Shown here: piece after piece, positions 23,892 to 35,466 of the stretch
Position numbering within the stretch: position 1 is the first letter of the stretch
Layout: each line of letters opens with the position of its first letter
Assembly (NCBI RefSeq): GCF_009720625.1
Contig: NZ_CP046266.1
Location: 2,799,501 to 2,863,500, forward strand
DNA length: 64,000 nt
Reading direction: 5' to 3'
Source: Metabacillus sediminilitoris
GTDB lineage: Bacteria > Bacillota > Bacilli > Bacillales > Bacillaceae
The notes under the pieces: model-generated
Seen by the model: only the letters and a program-made list of their open reading frames with translations
What the model was told of the DNA's origin: nothing
The model's database searches: none
Translations under genes and position numbers: made by a program

Positions 23892-23965
23892 GATGCGGAC
23901 GATCTTTCTGAAAAATTCTGCTGGGAAATTTACTGATTTTTATTTTGTTGAAAGGTGTGGATTAT

Positions 23966-26027
<2,062 letters not shown>

Positions 26028-26294
26028 TTTATTGGTAACCATATTATTGAAACATAGGATTTACATCTGACAATTAGAACTCATATTAATCTCCAATACT
26101 AGATAATTAATCTAACACTAGGTGAATAAATGCTTATTTTTATTGGAAACCGTGGTTTAGGTGGAATGAAAGAAATAAGATTAGGAAGCGTAATTCACAT
26201 GGTATCATTACTTTTCAATTGTCCTGAAATTGATCATAAAATAAACGTATTAACGTAATTGAATAATTACTTCACTAGTCGGAATGATAAGAAT

Positions 26295-27563
26295 ATGAGA
26301 CATAATTGGCTTATATTCTTATTGTTCGTACCATTATTACTATGTTTTGGAAAAGCTGGAAAAGTATCAGCTGAAGAGATGATAAAAGTAAGGTTAGTAA
26401 ATGATATTGGTGAAACGAATCATTTACAAATAAAATTAAAAGGAGATTTTTTAAGTCTTGATCCTACACTAACTGTTAAAGAAAACGTGAACTATCGTGT
26501 AAATGTGAAAAATCAATCATTGATCATAGAGGGGAACGATGAACAACAGAAGTTAATAGGTTCACTTTTCCTTATACCAGAAAGGTATGACGAAAAACAT
26601 ATTATTTTCATCAATAATAAACCATACTTAGGAGCTATTGAAATTAAAATTGAAAACAACGAGTACATACGTCCAATAAACCAACTTCCAGTGGAAGATT
26701 ATTTAAAAGGTGTTGTACCATTTGAAGTATTTCCTACTTGGGGTCTTGAAACACTAAAAGCACAAGCTTTAGCTGCTCGTACATACGCATATGCACATAT
26801 AAATGAGGAAATTGATGATACCATTCTTTTTCAAGTTTATGGTGGATTTTCTTGGGATCAAAACACAACAAAAGCTGTTGAGGATACAAATGGAGAGGTA
26901 ATAACGTTTCAAAATCACCTAATTGATGCCTTTTACTCTGCAAGTAATGGTGGTATAACTGAAAATAACGCACATGTATGGGGTGGGAATGCGATGCCTT
27001 ATTTTCCTATCAAGAAGGATCCATATGATCCAACACACCCTTGGAAATTCACTTTACATAAAACACAAATTGATCATAATGAAATGGATTGGGACAATCC
27101 AAATTGGTGGCAAGAAGCAGTGGAAAAGGACGAAGAAATAGCGTTATCCATGAAGAAATGGCTTCAAAAAAACGGTTATCCTGGCGAAATAAAAATCCTT
27201 TCAATTCCTCGTTTAGAGTTATCAAAGCAGCATTTCATTTCAAATCGAACAAATTATGGATCAATAAAAGTGGAGTTTTTGCACAAATTATTGGATGGAA
27301 CGATTCTCTATGAACAATTAATATTAGATGATGTAAAACTCAATAAAATACGACCGATGATTGGAGGAAATCATTTCAAAAGTTATTACATCGATTCTTT
27401 TGAAAATGACGGAGATATTTATACAATGAAGGGAAAAGGTTTTGGTCACGGGGTTGGAATGAGCCAATGGGGGGCAAATAGTATGGGGGAAATCGGTAAA
27501 ACATATCAGGAAATTTTACAGTTTTATTACCCTGGAACAACAATTACAACTCATTCGAATTAA
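26295..27563 (+). CDS. SpoIID/LytB-domain secreted protein
   Basis: A 422-residue protein (start ATG 26295; an in-frame TTG at 26259 is possible, and neither has a good ribosome site). Residues about 5-28 form a signal peptide ending near KVSAEE. The SpoIID/LytB domain follows, with VEDYLKGVVPFEVFPTWG, AQALAARTYAYAH, FYSASNGGITE and the C-terminal GKGFGHGVGMSQWGANSMG. SpoIID is a lytic transglycosylase that remodels peptidoglycan during engulfment, and LytB relatives modify amidase activity. The domain glutamate thought to be catalytic in SpoIID may be the Glu of FEVFP. Whether this one acts in sporulation or vegetative wall turnover is unclear. Confidence 0.85.
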   Translation: MRHNWLIFLLFVPLLLCFGKAGKVSAEEMIKVRLVNDIGETNHLQIKLKGDFLSLDPTLTVKENVNYRVNVKNQSLIIEGNDEQQKLIGSLFLIPERYDEKHIIFINNKPYLGAIEIKIENNEYIRPINQLPVEDYLKGVVPFEVFPTWGLETLKAQALAARTYAYAHINEEIDDTILFQVYGGFSWDQNTTKAVEDTNGEVITFQNHLIDAFYSASNGGITENNAHVWGGNAMPYFPIKKDPYDPTHPWKFTLHKTQIDHNEMDWDNPNWWQEAVEKDEEIALSMKKWLQKNGYPGEIKILSIPRLELSKQHFISNRTNYGSIKVEFLHKLLDGTILYEQLILDDVKLNKIRPMIGGNHFKSYYIDSFENDGDIYTMKGKGFGHGVGMSQWGANSMGEIGKTYQEILQFYYPGTTITTHSN

Positions 27564-27694
27564 GCTTACTATCCAATATAATTCCGTGAAATACTGAAAA
27601 TTCGTTTAAAATGTGATGTAACATAACTAAGTTTTAGATAGAATATTTAATGTTTGGAAGACAATCATTTTCTTGAAAAAACCACTAGATAAAC

Positions 27695-27734
27695 AAAGGC
27701 AGATCAATTTTACTTTAAATTGGTCTGCCTTTTA
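27695..27734 (+). terminator. Intrinsic terminator
   Basis: A 16-bp stem AAAGGCAGATCAATTT / AAATTGGTCTGCCTTT (one wobble) with a 6-base loop and T-rich tail. It lies 130 bases after the SpoIID/LytB gene. Confidence 0.85.
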
Positions 27735-28055
27735 TAATCCCATTATTCATTTCTATATAACTAAATCTGATTCGATTTTTTTATAACTTGCTTCATCATT
27801 AGTTCCCAAATAAAAGGTACATATGATCATTAACCTTTCATAGTAAGTTAATAGTTTGTACCTAGTCATTTAATAAACTTTCAAAAGTTTTATCATTTAT
27901 TAACAATAAAAATGAAAGTAGGAGGTGATTGAATAATCTTGGTAGAAGTATAAAACGAAAGAGAAATAGTAAATACATTAAAGAGAAGTAATGAAAGAAA
28001 ATATGAATCAACACATTCCTGTACGTCAAAATCAATAATACTAGGAGGAATTGTT
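27735..28055. other. Upstream region of the thioesterase gene
   Basis: About 320 bases. A strong Shine-Dalgarno AGGAGG lies at 27920-27925, followed by TTG 27929, which opens a 20-codon frame ending at 27991. The stop overlaps an ATG (TAATG) opening a 15-codon frame to 28038. These may be leader peptides, but nothing beyond the ribosome site supports them. No clear promoter was found. Confidence 0.3.
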
Positions 28056-28484
28056 ATGAAACCAGTAAAATATCAATTTTTAGTAAATTGGGGAGATACT
28101 GATGCAGCTGGTATTGTTTATTATCCCAATTACTATAAATGGATGGATCAAGCCTCACATCATTTATTCTCCATTCATGGGTATAAGGTGTCAGAATTAT
28201 TCAAAAATGAAAAAATGGGTCTACCCTTACTTGAAGCAAAATGTCAATTTAAGTCACCATTATTCTTTGAAGATGAGGTATATGTTCTCTCGATAGTAAA
28301 GGAAATACGAAATAAGGTTTTCATCATTGAACATGAATTTAAAAAAGGAGATATAGAAATTGCAAATGGATATGAAATAAGAGCTTGGACTGATTTTAGT
28401 AACGGTAAACCTAAAGCAGTTTCAATTCCTGAAGTAGTCCGTCTGGCATTTTTTGGTGATGAAAGTGATCGAAAAATAATCTAA
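28056..28484 (+). CDS. Acyl-CoA thioesterase, 4-hydroxybenzoyl-CoA thioesterase/YbgC type
   Basis: A 142-residue hot-dog-fold thioesterase. The catalytic motif NWGDTDAAGIVYYPNYYKWMD contains the Asp-x-Ala-Gly-x-Val-Tyr signature of the 4HBT/YbgC family, with the active-site Asp at about residue 17. It hydrolyses acyl- or aroyl-CoA to free acid and CoA. AGGAGG precedes the ATG. The next gene is the sigma-54 activator of the neighbouring acyl-CoA pathway, so the enzyme may recycle CoA from dead-end intermediates of that pathway. Chain length and substrate are unknown. Confidence 0.85.
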   Translation: MKPVKYQFLVNWGDTDAAGIVYYPNYYKWMDQASHHLFSIHGYKVSELFKNEKMGLPLLEAKCQFKSPLFFEDEVYVLSIVKEIRNKVFIIEHEFKKGDIEIANGYEIRAWTDFSNGKPKAVSIPEVVRLAFFGDESDRKII

Positions 28485-28522
28485 TACACGGTTGTAAATC
28501 GTTAGATGAAAAGGCGAGGTTT

Positions 28523-29965
28523 ATGAAAAAATTATTTAATAATTTCTTAAGTCAAGAAAAACTTCATGAGATGTTTTATCAAGCTGATGAAGTAGAAAGC
28601 GAACTTTCTTTTCATACTTTTGTTCATTTTCTAAATTATTCGTATGATGGTTTACTCTTAAGTGATAAAGATGATCGTATTTTTTATATGAATGATGCTG
28701 TGGAAAGAATCTCAGGCTTAAAAAATGAAGAAATGCTTGGATTGACAACAAAAGAAATGCAAGAACAGGGTTTTATTTTGTCTCAATCAAAGAAAGTGTT
28801 AAAAAAGGATCCACTTACAATTATACAAAAATTAAAAACTGGCAAAGAAGTCTTTACAACAAGCAGACCTGTTAAAGATAAAGATGGAAACACCCTTTGT
28901 TATATTGCTACTTTTCGCGATCTTTCAGAACTAAATGAACTGCATAGTGAGCATACATTACAACGAGATATCGATTATACGGAACTCCAGGAGTTACGTA
29001 CTCGATTCCTCATCACAGAAGATGTTGTGACGTCAAGTAAAGAAATAAAAAAAGTGGTTGATAAAACACTAAAAGCAGCGAAATCAGATGCAACCGTGTT
29101 AATTATTGGTGAATCAGGAGTAGGTAAGGAGCTTTTTGCGAAAATCATCCATAATGCTAGTCATCGCTCTAATAAGCGCTATATTCAAATAAACTGTGGT
29201 GCATTACCTGAGAATTTAATTGAAGCAGAATTATTTGGATATGAAAAAGGAGCTTTTACAGGGGCTGAAAGAGCGAAAACTGGTTTGTTGGAAGTAGCAA
29301 ATGGCGGAACAGTGCTTTTAGATGAAATAGGTGATCTCCCATTTAATGTCCAAGTAAAGTTATTACGTGTTCTACAAACAGGAGAATATTATCGTATTGG
29401 TGCAACAACTCCACGACTATTAAATATCCGTTTTATCGCGGCAACACATCGAGATTTATCCGCAATGGTGAAGAATGGAAGTTTTCGTGAGGATTTATTT
29501 TATCGACTTAATGTCGTTCCTATTCATGTACCTCCTTTACGTAATCGAAAAGAGGATATACTTCCATTAGCTCATCATTTTCTACAAAACATGAATCGAA
29601 AATACAAGACAAATAAAAGACTTGATGAAGAGACATGCAAATGTATAGAAAAATATACTTGGCCGGGAAATGTCAGGCAGTTAGAAAATGTTATTGAGAG
29701 AATGCTCATCATGTCTGATGAAGATCTCATTAAACCTACTGTTTTTCCAGATGAGTTTTTATGCGATATAGAAAAAGATGTACCTCTATACCAATTAAAA
29801 AAAGAAGTGATTATTCCATTAGAAGAGCTTAGGGAGATGACTGAAAAGGAAATGATTCAAAGAGCCATTAATAAATATGGGAGTATTCGAAATGCTTCAA
29901 AATATTTAAATGTAGATCATTCTACTGTCATTAGAAAAATGAGAAAATATGGAATTAAACAATAG
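28523..29965 (+). CDS. Sigma-54-dependent activator with PAS sensor
   Basis: A 480-residue enhancer-binding protein. An N-terminal PAS domain (about 30-140, with SYDGLLLSDKDDRIFYMND and YIATFRDLSEL) senses a ligand or redox cue. The AAA+ domain (about 165-390) has Walker A GESGVGKE, the sigma-54 contact loop GAFTGA, Walker B GTVLLDEIGDLP and the sensor TWPGNVRQLENV. A Fis-type helix-turn-helix ends the chain (GSIRNASKYLNVDHSTVIRK). It resembles B. subtilis BkdR/RocR-type activators. The gene immediately precedes a sigma-54 promoter at 30095 and three TGCACC elements (29989-30045), so it very likely activates the acyl-CoA dehydrogenase gene there. Confidence 0.92.
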   Translation: MKKLFNNFLSQEKLHEMFYQADEVESELSFHTFVHFLNYSYDGLLLSDKDDRIFYMNDAVERISGLKNEEMLGLTTKEMQEQGFILSQSKKVLKKDPLTIIQKLKTGKEVFTTSRPVKDKDGNTLCYIATFRDLSELNELHSEHTLQRDIDYTELQELRTRFLITEDVVTSSKEIKKVVDKTLKAAKSDATVLIIGESGVGKELFAKIIHNASHRSNKRYIQINCGALPENLIEAELFGYEKGAFTGAERAKTGLLEVANGGTVLLDEIGDLPFNVQVKLLRVLQTGEYYRIGATTPRLLNIRFIAATHRDLSAMVKNGSFREDLFYRLNVVPIHVPPLRNRKEDILPLAHHFLQNMNRKYKTNKRLDEETCKCIEKYTWPGNVRQLENVIERMLIMSDEDLIKPTVFPDEFLCDIEKDVPLYQLKKEVIIPLEELREMTEKEMIQRAINKYGSIRNASKYLNVDHSTVIRKMRKYGIKQ

Positions 29966-29988
29966 TCCATTACACACCTCTTAATCGT

Positions 29989-30045
29989 GGTGCATTTTAT
30001 CACCATATGTTTATTATTGCACCAGCAATGTTGTACTAATGCACC
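29989..30045. promoter_or_regulatory. Three TGCACC elements, probable activator binding sites
   Basis: GGTGCA at 29989 (minus-strand orientation of TGCACC), TGCACC at 30018 and TGCACC at 30040 lie 50-110 bases upstream of the sigma-54 promoter, the usual place for an enhancer. The first sits in the inverted repeat GGTGCATTTTATCACC. The activator gene ends at 29965. Confidence 0.5.
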
Positions 30046-30094
30046 ATTATAAACATAAAGGCAATATTATTACGCTTTTTACAATAAGGTTTTG

Positions 30095-30111
30095 TTGGCA
30101 TGCTTTTTGCT
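30095..30111 (+). promoter_or_regulatory. Sigma-54 promoter of the acyl-CoA dehydrogenase gene
   Basis: TTGGCATGCTTTTTGCT places GG at 30097-30098 and GC at 30109-30110, exactly ten bases apart, matching TTGGCAC-N5-TTGCW but for one base. It lies about 57 bases upstream of the start codon and just after the gene for a sigma-54 activator. Confidence 0.8.
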
Positions 30112-30167
30112 GTTAGTAAATATGAATAATCCAAACACTAAACTATTAATTATTGGGGGTATATCAA

Positions 30168-31304
30168 TTGGAATTTATTTTATCTGAAGAGCAGCAAGCA
30201 ATAAAAGCTATGGCAAAAGACTTTATTAATCATGAAATATTGCCGTTTGCAAGAGAGTATGATGAAAGTGAAACTTTTCCTACACATATTATGGATAAAT
30301 TAAGAGAATATGGATTATATAATTTATCGATTCCTGAAAGGTTTGGCGGTCCAGGTATAGATAAGCTGTCACATGCTTTAATTGTAGAAGAAATGGCTAG
30401 AGGATGTGCTGGTATTGCAACGTCAGCTGAGGCAAATTCACTTGCATCATATCCTATACTTGTTGGAGGGAATGAAAAACAACAAAATACCTATTTTCAT
30501 CGGTTAACAAAAGAAGGCCAATATGCTTCATTTGCTCTCACTGAGCCTCAAGCAGGTAGTGATGTTATGGGATTATCTTCAACTGTTGAAAGATTTGGTG
30601 ATGAGTATGTGTTAAATGGAGAAAAATGTTTTATTACGAATGCTTCATATGCAAACTTCTTTGTCGTATTAGCGAAAATAAAAGGTAGTGAACAGTCTAA
30701 AGATTTTGTTGCATTGATCGTCGAGAGTGATCTTGAAGGAGTTAAAGTTGGTCCTAAGGAAAAGAAAATGGGTTTACGTGCATCTGATACAGCTTCTGTT
30801 ACATTTGAAGAAGTTCGTGTTCCAATCGAGAACAGAATAGGTAATGAAGGTGATGGCTTCAAAATATTTATGAAAGCCCTATCACATGCTCGACCAATGG
30901 TAGGGGCCCAATCATTAGGGATTGCCCAAGGAGCTTATGAGCAAGCGTTGGCATATGCAAAAGAACGAAAACAATTTGGAAAACCAATTTCACAGTTACA
31001 GTCTATTCAATTTATGCTAGCAGATATGGCGATAAATATTGAAGCTGCTAGGTTATTAGTATATAAATCTGTTTATTTATTACAACAGGGAACCCCATCT
31101 GCTAAAGCAGCATCTTTTGCAAAATGCTTTGCTTCAGATACAGCCATGAAAGTTGCCTCAGACGCTGTTCAAATTCACGGGGGCTATGGCTATATCCGAG
31201 AATATCATGTAGAAAAATATTTTCGAGATGCTAAAATCATGCAAATTTATGAAGGGACGAATCAAATTCAACGGGTAGTTATTGCAAAGGAAATTTTATC
31301 ATAA
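30168..31304 (+). CDS. Acyl-CoA dehydrogenase
   Basis: A 378-residue FAD enzyme, normal length for short- or medium-chain acyl-CoA dehydrogenases. Landmarks are FALTEPQAGSD (FAD and substrate contact), CFITNASYA, YAKERKQFGKPISQLQS and the C-terminal IQIHGGYGYIREYHVEKYFRDAK. The catalytic Glu is probably in the C-terminal YEGTNQIQR segment. It makes trans-2-enoyl-CoA, passing electrons to an ETF. Start is TTG 30168, placed seven bases after GGGGGT. Expression from the sigma-54 promoter at 30095 is likely. Chain-length specificity is not clear. A terminator-like hairpin follows. Confidence 0.9.
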   Translation: MEFILSEEQQAIKAMAKDFINHEILPFAREYDESETFPTHIMDKLREYGLYNLSIPERFGGPGIDKLSHALIVEEMARGCAGIATSAEANSLASYPILVGGNEKQQNTYFHRLTKEGQYASFALTEPQAGSDVMGLSSTVERFGDEYVLNGEKCFITNASYANFFVVLAKIKGSEQSKDFVALIVESDLEGVKVGPKEKKMGLRASDTASVTFEEVRVPIENRIGNEGDGFKIFMKALSHARPMVGAQSLGIAQGAYEQALAYAKERKQFGKPISQLQSIQFMLADMAINIEAARLLVYKSVYLLQQGTPSAKAASFAKCFASDTAMKVASDAVQIHGGYGYIREYHVEKYFRDAKIMQIYEGTNQIQRVVIAKEILS

Positions 31305-31362
31305 CTAGAAATATATCTACGTCTAAACAAGATTCGTAAAATATAACAAGTTCAAAACGATT

Positions 31363-31402
31363 AAGGACAAATGAAAGACTTAGAACTTTTTTGTCCTTTT
31401 TG
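31363..31402 (+). terminator. Intrinsic terminator
   Basis: Stem AAGGACAAA / TTTGTCCTT with a loop of about 18 bases, followed by TTTT, lying 60 bases after the acyl-CoA dehydrogenase stop. Confidence 0.65.
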
Positions 31403-31476
31403 TGTATTCCTAATTTTCCCTTCGTGTTACGATATGAAAAAATAGTTCTTTTCAAAAAAATAGGGGGTAAACACAG

Positions 31477-33699
31477 TTGGGACGATCAAATAAAGAAAAA
31501 TTATTGACTAGAATTGATAATCATCTTCGTATGACGGCTAGACACTTAATAAAGTTTGATACAGAAGAGGAAACATTGCAATTTCTAATTGATTCATTTC
31601 GTTCTGAGCTATCCTGTGACCTCACTTGTATTATATTTAAAAAAGACAGGGACTTTTTTCTAAAAGTAATGAACGGTGCTAGTGAATCATTTGTAAATCA
31701 TTTTCCTATAAAGCTGGATGATTGCAGACCAGATTTTATGGAGCATGCTATAACTTTTACAAACGAAAGTAATGATGTTTCTTGTGAATTAAGTGAATTA
31801 TTATGGAAGGAAAATATTAAAACATGGTTTACAGTTCCAGTCAAAGATGATGGAAAAGTATATGGTTTTTTTATAACGGGTTTTAGAAATGATGTACCAC
31901 TTTATCTTGAATTGAATTCTGTTTTTAGTGATTTCGGTACAGATATTGCTATGGCTCTTAATTTAGCACAGCAAAGGGAAGAACAAAAAAAGAAAATTAC
32001 CGGTATGGAATGGATTACTAATAATCTATCGGTAAACTCTACTTTAGATCGTATCATTGGAAAAGTAGTCGAAAGAGCTGGAAAAGGAACAGATGCCGAA
32101 AAAGCGTGCATCTATTTGTATAGCGAAAGTGAGAATTCATTTATTTTCCAGTCGCCTAGTTATGGAAATTCTTCGTTTAAAAAGAAAATTGCATTACATA
32201 ATAATGATAAATTAATTGATTGCTTTCCATATTTGGATATCCCTGATGGGAATATGTTGACCGTGTCTTTAACTGTGAATTTAAAAACAATCGGTGTCAT
32301 TCATATTGAAAATAAACGATCAAATCAAGGGAAATTTACAAGCGATGATTTGCAAGTACTCGAATTTCTTGCCCAACATGTTGCTGCATTAATTGAAAAT
32401 GTTCGTCTATTTGAAAGTGAAAAAAACCATAAACAGAGATTGCAAATGTTATTGAATTATCAACATGCATTAATTAAAGAAACGATTGAACAAGAAAATT
32501 TCTCTGGTATGACAAAGACAATAAGTGAGCTGTTTATTAAATCTGTCTTATTATTTGATCGATTTATGAGACCGATAGCATATTCGATGATGGAAGAAGA
32601 TAAAAATGAGATAGAAACAATCATTCAATACTCTACCTTTCAAGTCTTCCAACAAGAACAAAGAGATTTATGGAATACAACATTAGAAATGACGAAACCA
32701 TCTAAAAAGGTTGAAATTTGGCCAATTAATCATAGTGGGGATATGTTTGGTTATTTAGTTATATATGGGATAGAAGAGTCAATTGATGATTTTTTCAGGT
32801 TAAGCGTAGATATTGTACTTAACATCTATTCTTTGCAATTTATAAAACAAAAGCTGGTGTTTGATACAAAAGAACAAGTGAAGGATAGTTTTATTGATAA
32901 ACTGCTTGTTGAGAGTATTAGTAATGAAAAAGAAATCATTCAATATGCCAATATTTTTAAATGGAATTTATTTCTTCCGCATCGAGTTTCGGTCTTAGCA
33001 TATAAATTGGAAGAGCAACATGAGAAGAATTTACTAAAATTACAAGAGAAAAAAGCTCTTATTACAGATAGATTAAGAGAGCGTGTTTCTTTTTATGATA
33101 AAGAAATTATGTTCGCTTCAAAGGGAGATGAATTTATTCTTCTGGTCCCAACTGATAAAGAAAAAGAAAGCCCAAAGAAATATTGGCGGGAGTTTTATTC
33201 CTTTCTTCAAAAATGGAGTAAAAGTGAAGAGGTTCAAATCTCGTTTTATTTAGGGGTTGGAGGGAAATCGAATACGATCTCAGAATATTATCCTTGCTAT
33301 CAACAAGCTGAACAAGCACTAAACGTATTCATGAACCATTATCAAAGTACAGGTGTAGCTCTATACGACGAACTTGGTGCTTCTACACTTTTACGACATT
33401 TAAAAGATATTACAGAAGCTCAATTATTTATAGAAAAATACCTTGGGAAAATCCTAGAAAACGATGATGAGAAAACGGTTAATCTTTATCAAACATTACG
33501 TGCTTATCTGAATAATAATGGAATATTAAAGGATACGTCTGAAGAGCTATTTATTCATAGAAGTACACTGCAATACAGATTAAATAAAATTGAAAGCTTA
33601 CTAGAAATTGATTTATTGGATTCAGAACAACGGTTTAACTTATTGTTAGCTTATAAACTGAATGACCTAGTTAATCATGCATATTCCATCAAAATGTAG
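31477..33699 (+). CDS. PucR/CdaR-type regulator with two GAF-like domains
   Basis: A 740-residue regulator starting at TTG 31477 after AGGGGG. Two GAF-like sensor regions lie at about 25-160 and 175-310 (KACIYLYSESENSF, GVIHIENKRS). A PucR-type C-terminus follows, with a degenerate GGDEF-like region at about 520-620 and the HTH at about 680-735 (YLNNNGILKDTSEELFIHRS, LQYRLNKIESLL). Such proteins activate catabolic operons when a ligand binds the GAF part. It stands between the dehydrogenase gene and the beta-oxidation operon, so one of these is its likely target. No paired operator was found for it with confidence. Confidence 0.85.
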   Translation: MGRSNKEKLLTRIDNHLRMTARHLIKFDTEEETLQFLIDSFRSELSCDLTCIIFKKDRDFFLKVMNGASESFVNHFPIKLDDCRPDFMEHAITFTNESNDVSCELSELLWKENIKTWFTVPVKDDGKVYGFFITGFRNDVPLYLELNSVFSDFGTDIAMALNLAQQREEQKKKITGMEWITNNLSVNSTLDRIIGKVVERAGKGTDAEKACIYLYSESENSFIFQSPSYGNSSFKKKIALHNNDKLIDCFPYLDIPDGNMLTVSLTVNLKTIGVIHIENKRSNQGKFTSDDLQVLEFLAQHVAALIENVRLFESEKNHKQRLQMLLNYQHALIKETIEQENFSGMTKTISELFIKSVLLFDRFMRPIAYSMMEEDKNEIETIIQYSTFQVFQQEQRDLWNTTLEMTKPSKKVEIWPINHSGDMFGYLVIYGIEESIDDFFRLSVDIVLNIYSLQFIKQKLVFDTKEQVKDSFIDKLLVESISNEKEIIQYANIFKWNLFLPHRVSVLAYKLEEQHEKNLLKLQEKKALITDRLRERVSFYDKEIMFASKGDEFILLVPTDKEKESPKKYWREFYSFLQKWSKSEEVQISFYLGVGGKSNTISEYYPCYQQAEQALNVFMNHYQSTGVALYDELGASTLLRHLKDITEAQLFIEKYLGKILENDDEKTVNLYQTLRAYLNNNGILKDTSEELFIHRSTLQYRLNKIESLLEIDLLDSEQRFNLLLAYKLNDLVNHAYSIKM

Positions 33700-33803
33700 G
33701 AAACATCAATACTTTTTCCTTTATCGTGTAGATATAAAGAGCTGATCATTTTTAATATAATGATTTTAGATAAAGATTTTTATATTTAAGGGAGGAATTA
33801 AGT

Positions 33804-34661
33804 ATGTCAATAAAGATTGTTGGTGTAGTGGGTGCTGGAGCGATGGGTAGTGGCATTGCGAATGTGGCAGCCTTAGCAGGATTCAAAGTCATTTTAAGAG
33901 ATATAGAAGATAAATTTGTTCAAAACGGACTTGCTCGCATTGAGAAATTCATGGATAAAAGTGTTGCAAAAGGAAAAATATCAATTGAACAAAAAGCTGA
34001 AATTCTTGAAAGAATTAGACCAACAACAAGCCTTGAGGATTTAAAAGAGGCAGATATTATTATAGAAGCAGTAATAGAAAATTTAGAAGTAAAAAAAGAC
34101 GTTTTTTCAAAGCTTGATGAAATCCTTCCAGATCATGTTATTCTTGCAACGAATACATCTTCCATGTCCATTACAGAAATTGCATCATCCACAAAGCGCC
34201 CAGATCGTGTCGCGGGAATGCATTTCTTTAATCCAGCACAATTGATGAAACTTGTTGAAATTGTCCGAGGTTTTCATACAAGTGATGAAACAACCGAAGA
34301 AATTAAAGCGTTTGCAAAACAGTTAAATAAAGAATCTGTTGTTGTAAATAAAGATACTCCTGGCTTTATTGTTAACCGGATTATGATTCCACAATTTATT
34401 GAGGCGATCAAACTTCTTGAAGAAGGGGTTGCATCTGCAGAAGATATAGATAAAGCGGTTACATTGGGATTGAACTATCCAATGGGGCCATTTACTCTAC
34501 AAGATTATGCTGGTGTTGATATTGGGTACTATGTAATGGAATATTTTAAGGAGGAATTTAATGACAATCGTTTTGCACCTCCGTTATTAATTAAGCAACT
34601 AGTAAAAGCAGGAAAATTAGGGAAAAAGACAGGAGGCGGATTTTATGACTACGATAAATAA
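33804..34661 (+). CDS. 3-hydroxyacyl-CoA dehydrogenase (3-hydroxybutyryl-CoA type)
   Basis: A 285-residue NAD-dependent dehydrogenase. The Rossmann motif is GVVGAGAMGSGIANVAALAG; catalytic residues are in ATNTSSMSITEIAS, HFFNPAQLMKLVEIV (catalytic His) and DTPGFIVNRIM. It oxidises L-3-hydroxyacyl-CoA to the 3-keto form, step three of beta-oxidation. GGGAGGAATTAAGT precedes the ATG. Its 3' end contains the ribosome site of the hydratase gene and overlaps it by 17 bases. The single-domain length suits short-chain substrates. Confidence 0.9.
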   Translation: MSIKIVGVVGAGAMGSGIANVAALAGFKVILRDIEDKFVQNGLARIEKFMDKSVAKGKISIEQKAEILERIRPTTSLEDLKEADIIIEAVIENLEVKKDVFSKLDEILPDHVILATNTSSMSITEIASSTKRPDRVAGMHFFNPAQLMKLVEIVRGFHTSDETTEEIKAFAKQLNKESVVVNKDTPGFIVNRIMIPQFIEAIKLLEEGVASAEDIDKAVTLGLNYPMGPFTLQDYAGVDIGYYVMEYFKEEFNDNRFAPPLLIKQLVKAGKLGKKTGGGFYDYDK

Positions 34662-35451
34662 AGAAAACAATACAAACTATCAATATATTAAAGTAGACAT
34701 AGCTTCCAAAGTAGCTGTCGTGACAATCGACCGTCCACCAGTAAATCCACTTAATTCTGCTGTTTTTATAGAGCTTACAGCCATCTTTTCAGAACTTGAA
34801 CAAGACAAGAATGTACATGCGATTATCCTTACTGGAAATGGACAAAAGGCATTTGTAGCAGGAGCAGATATTCATGAAATGTCGTCTTTAAATGCAGCAG
34901 AAATGCTTGAAATGAATCGAGTATCAGGTGAAGCATACAATAAAATTGCCAATCTATCAAAACCAGTTATTGCTGCAATTAACGGAGTTGCATTAGGCGG
35001 TGGTTTGGAATTAGCATTAGCATGTGATTTGCGCATAGCATCAGAGAGAGCAAAATTTGCCTTTCCTGAAGTGGGACTAGGAATTATTCCTGGCGGAGGG
35101 GGTACGCAACGTTTACAAAAAATGGTTGGTCAGGGAATCGCAAAAGAACTATTATTTTTTGGTGAAATGTTCGATGCCCAGCGTGCGATAGACTTACAAA
35201 TTGTTAATAAAGTTGTACCTGTTGAAGAAGTACTATCCGCTGCGAAAGAATGGGCTTTGAAATTAGCTGAAAAACCAGTTATTGCACTTCGAATGTTGAA
35301 ACTAGCTGTAAATGAAGGTGCTAATGTCGATCTAACAACTGGATTAGCGTTAGAAATGGCTTCATTTAGCACTGCTTTTGCTACAGATGATCGAATAGAA
35401 GGTATGGCAGCATTTGTTGAAAAAAGAAAACCAACTTTTACAGGAAAATAA
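34645..35451 (+). CDS. Enoyl-CoA hydratase/isomerase
   Basis: A 268-residue crotonase-fold protein. The oxyanion-hole segment AFVAGADIHEM and the loop ALGGGLELALACDLRIA are present. FPEVGLGIIPGGGGTQRL carries one of the catalytic glutamates. It hydrates trans-2-enoyl-CoA. The ATG is fixed by AGGAGG upstream, within the dehydrogenase gene, showing translational coupling. It is step two of the encoded beta-oxidation set. The fold does not fix substrate chain length. Confidence 0.9.
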   Translation: MTTINKENNTNYQYIKVDIASKVAVVTIDRPPVNPLNSAVFIELTAIFSELEQDKNVHAIILTGNGQKAFVAGADIHEMSSLNAAEMLEMNRVSGEAYNKIANLSKPVIAAINGVALGGGLELALACDLRIASERAKFAFPEVGLGIIPGGGGTQRLQKMVGQGIAKELLFFGEMFDAQRAIDLQIVNKVVPVEEVLSAAKEWALKLAEKPVIALRMLKLAVNEGANVDLTTGLALEMASFSTAFATDDRIEGMAAFVEKRKPTFTGK

Positions 35452-35466
35452 AAGGAGGAATGATCA

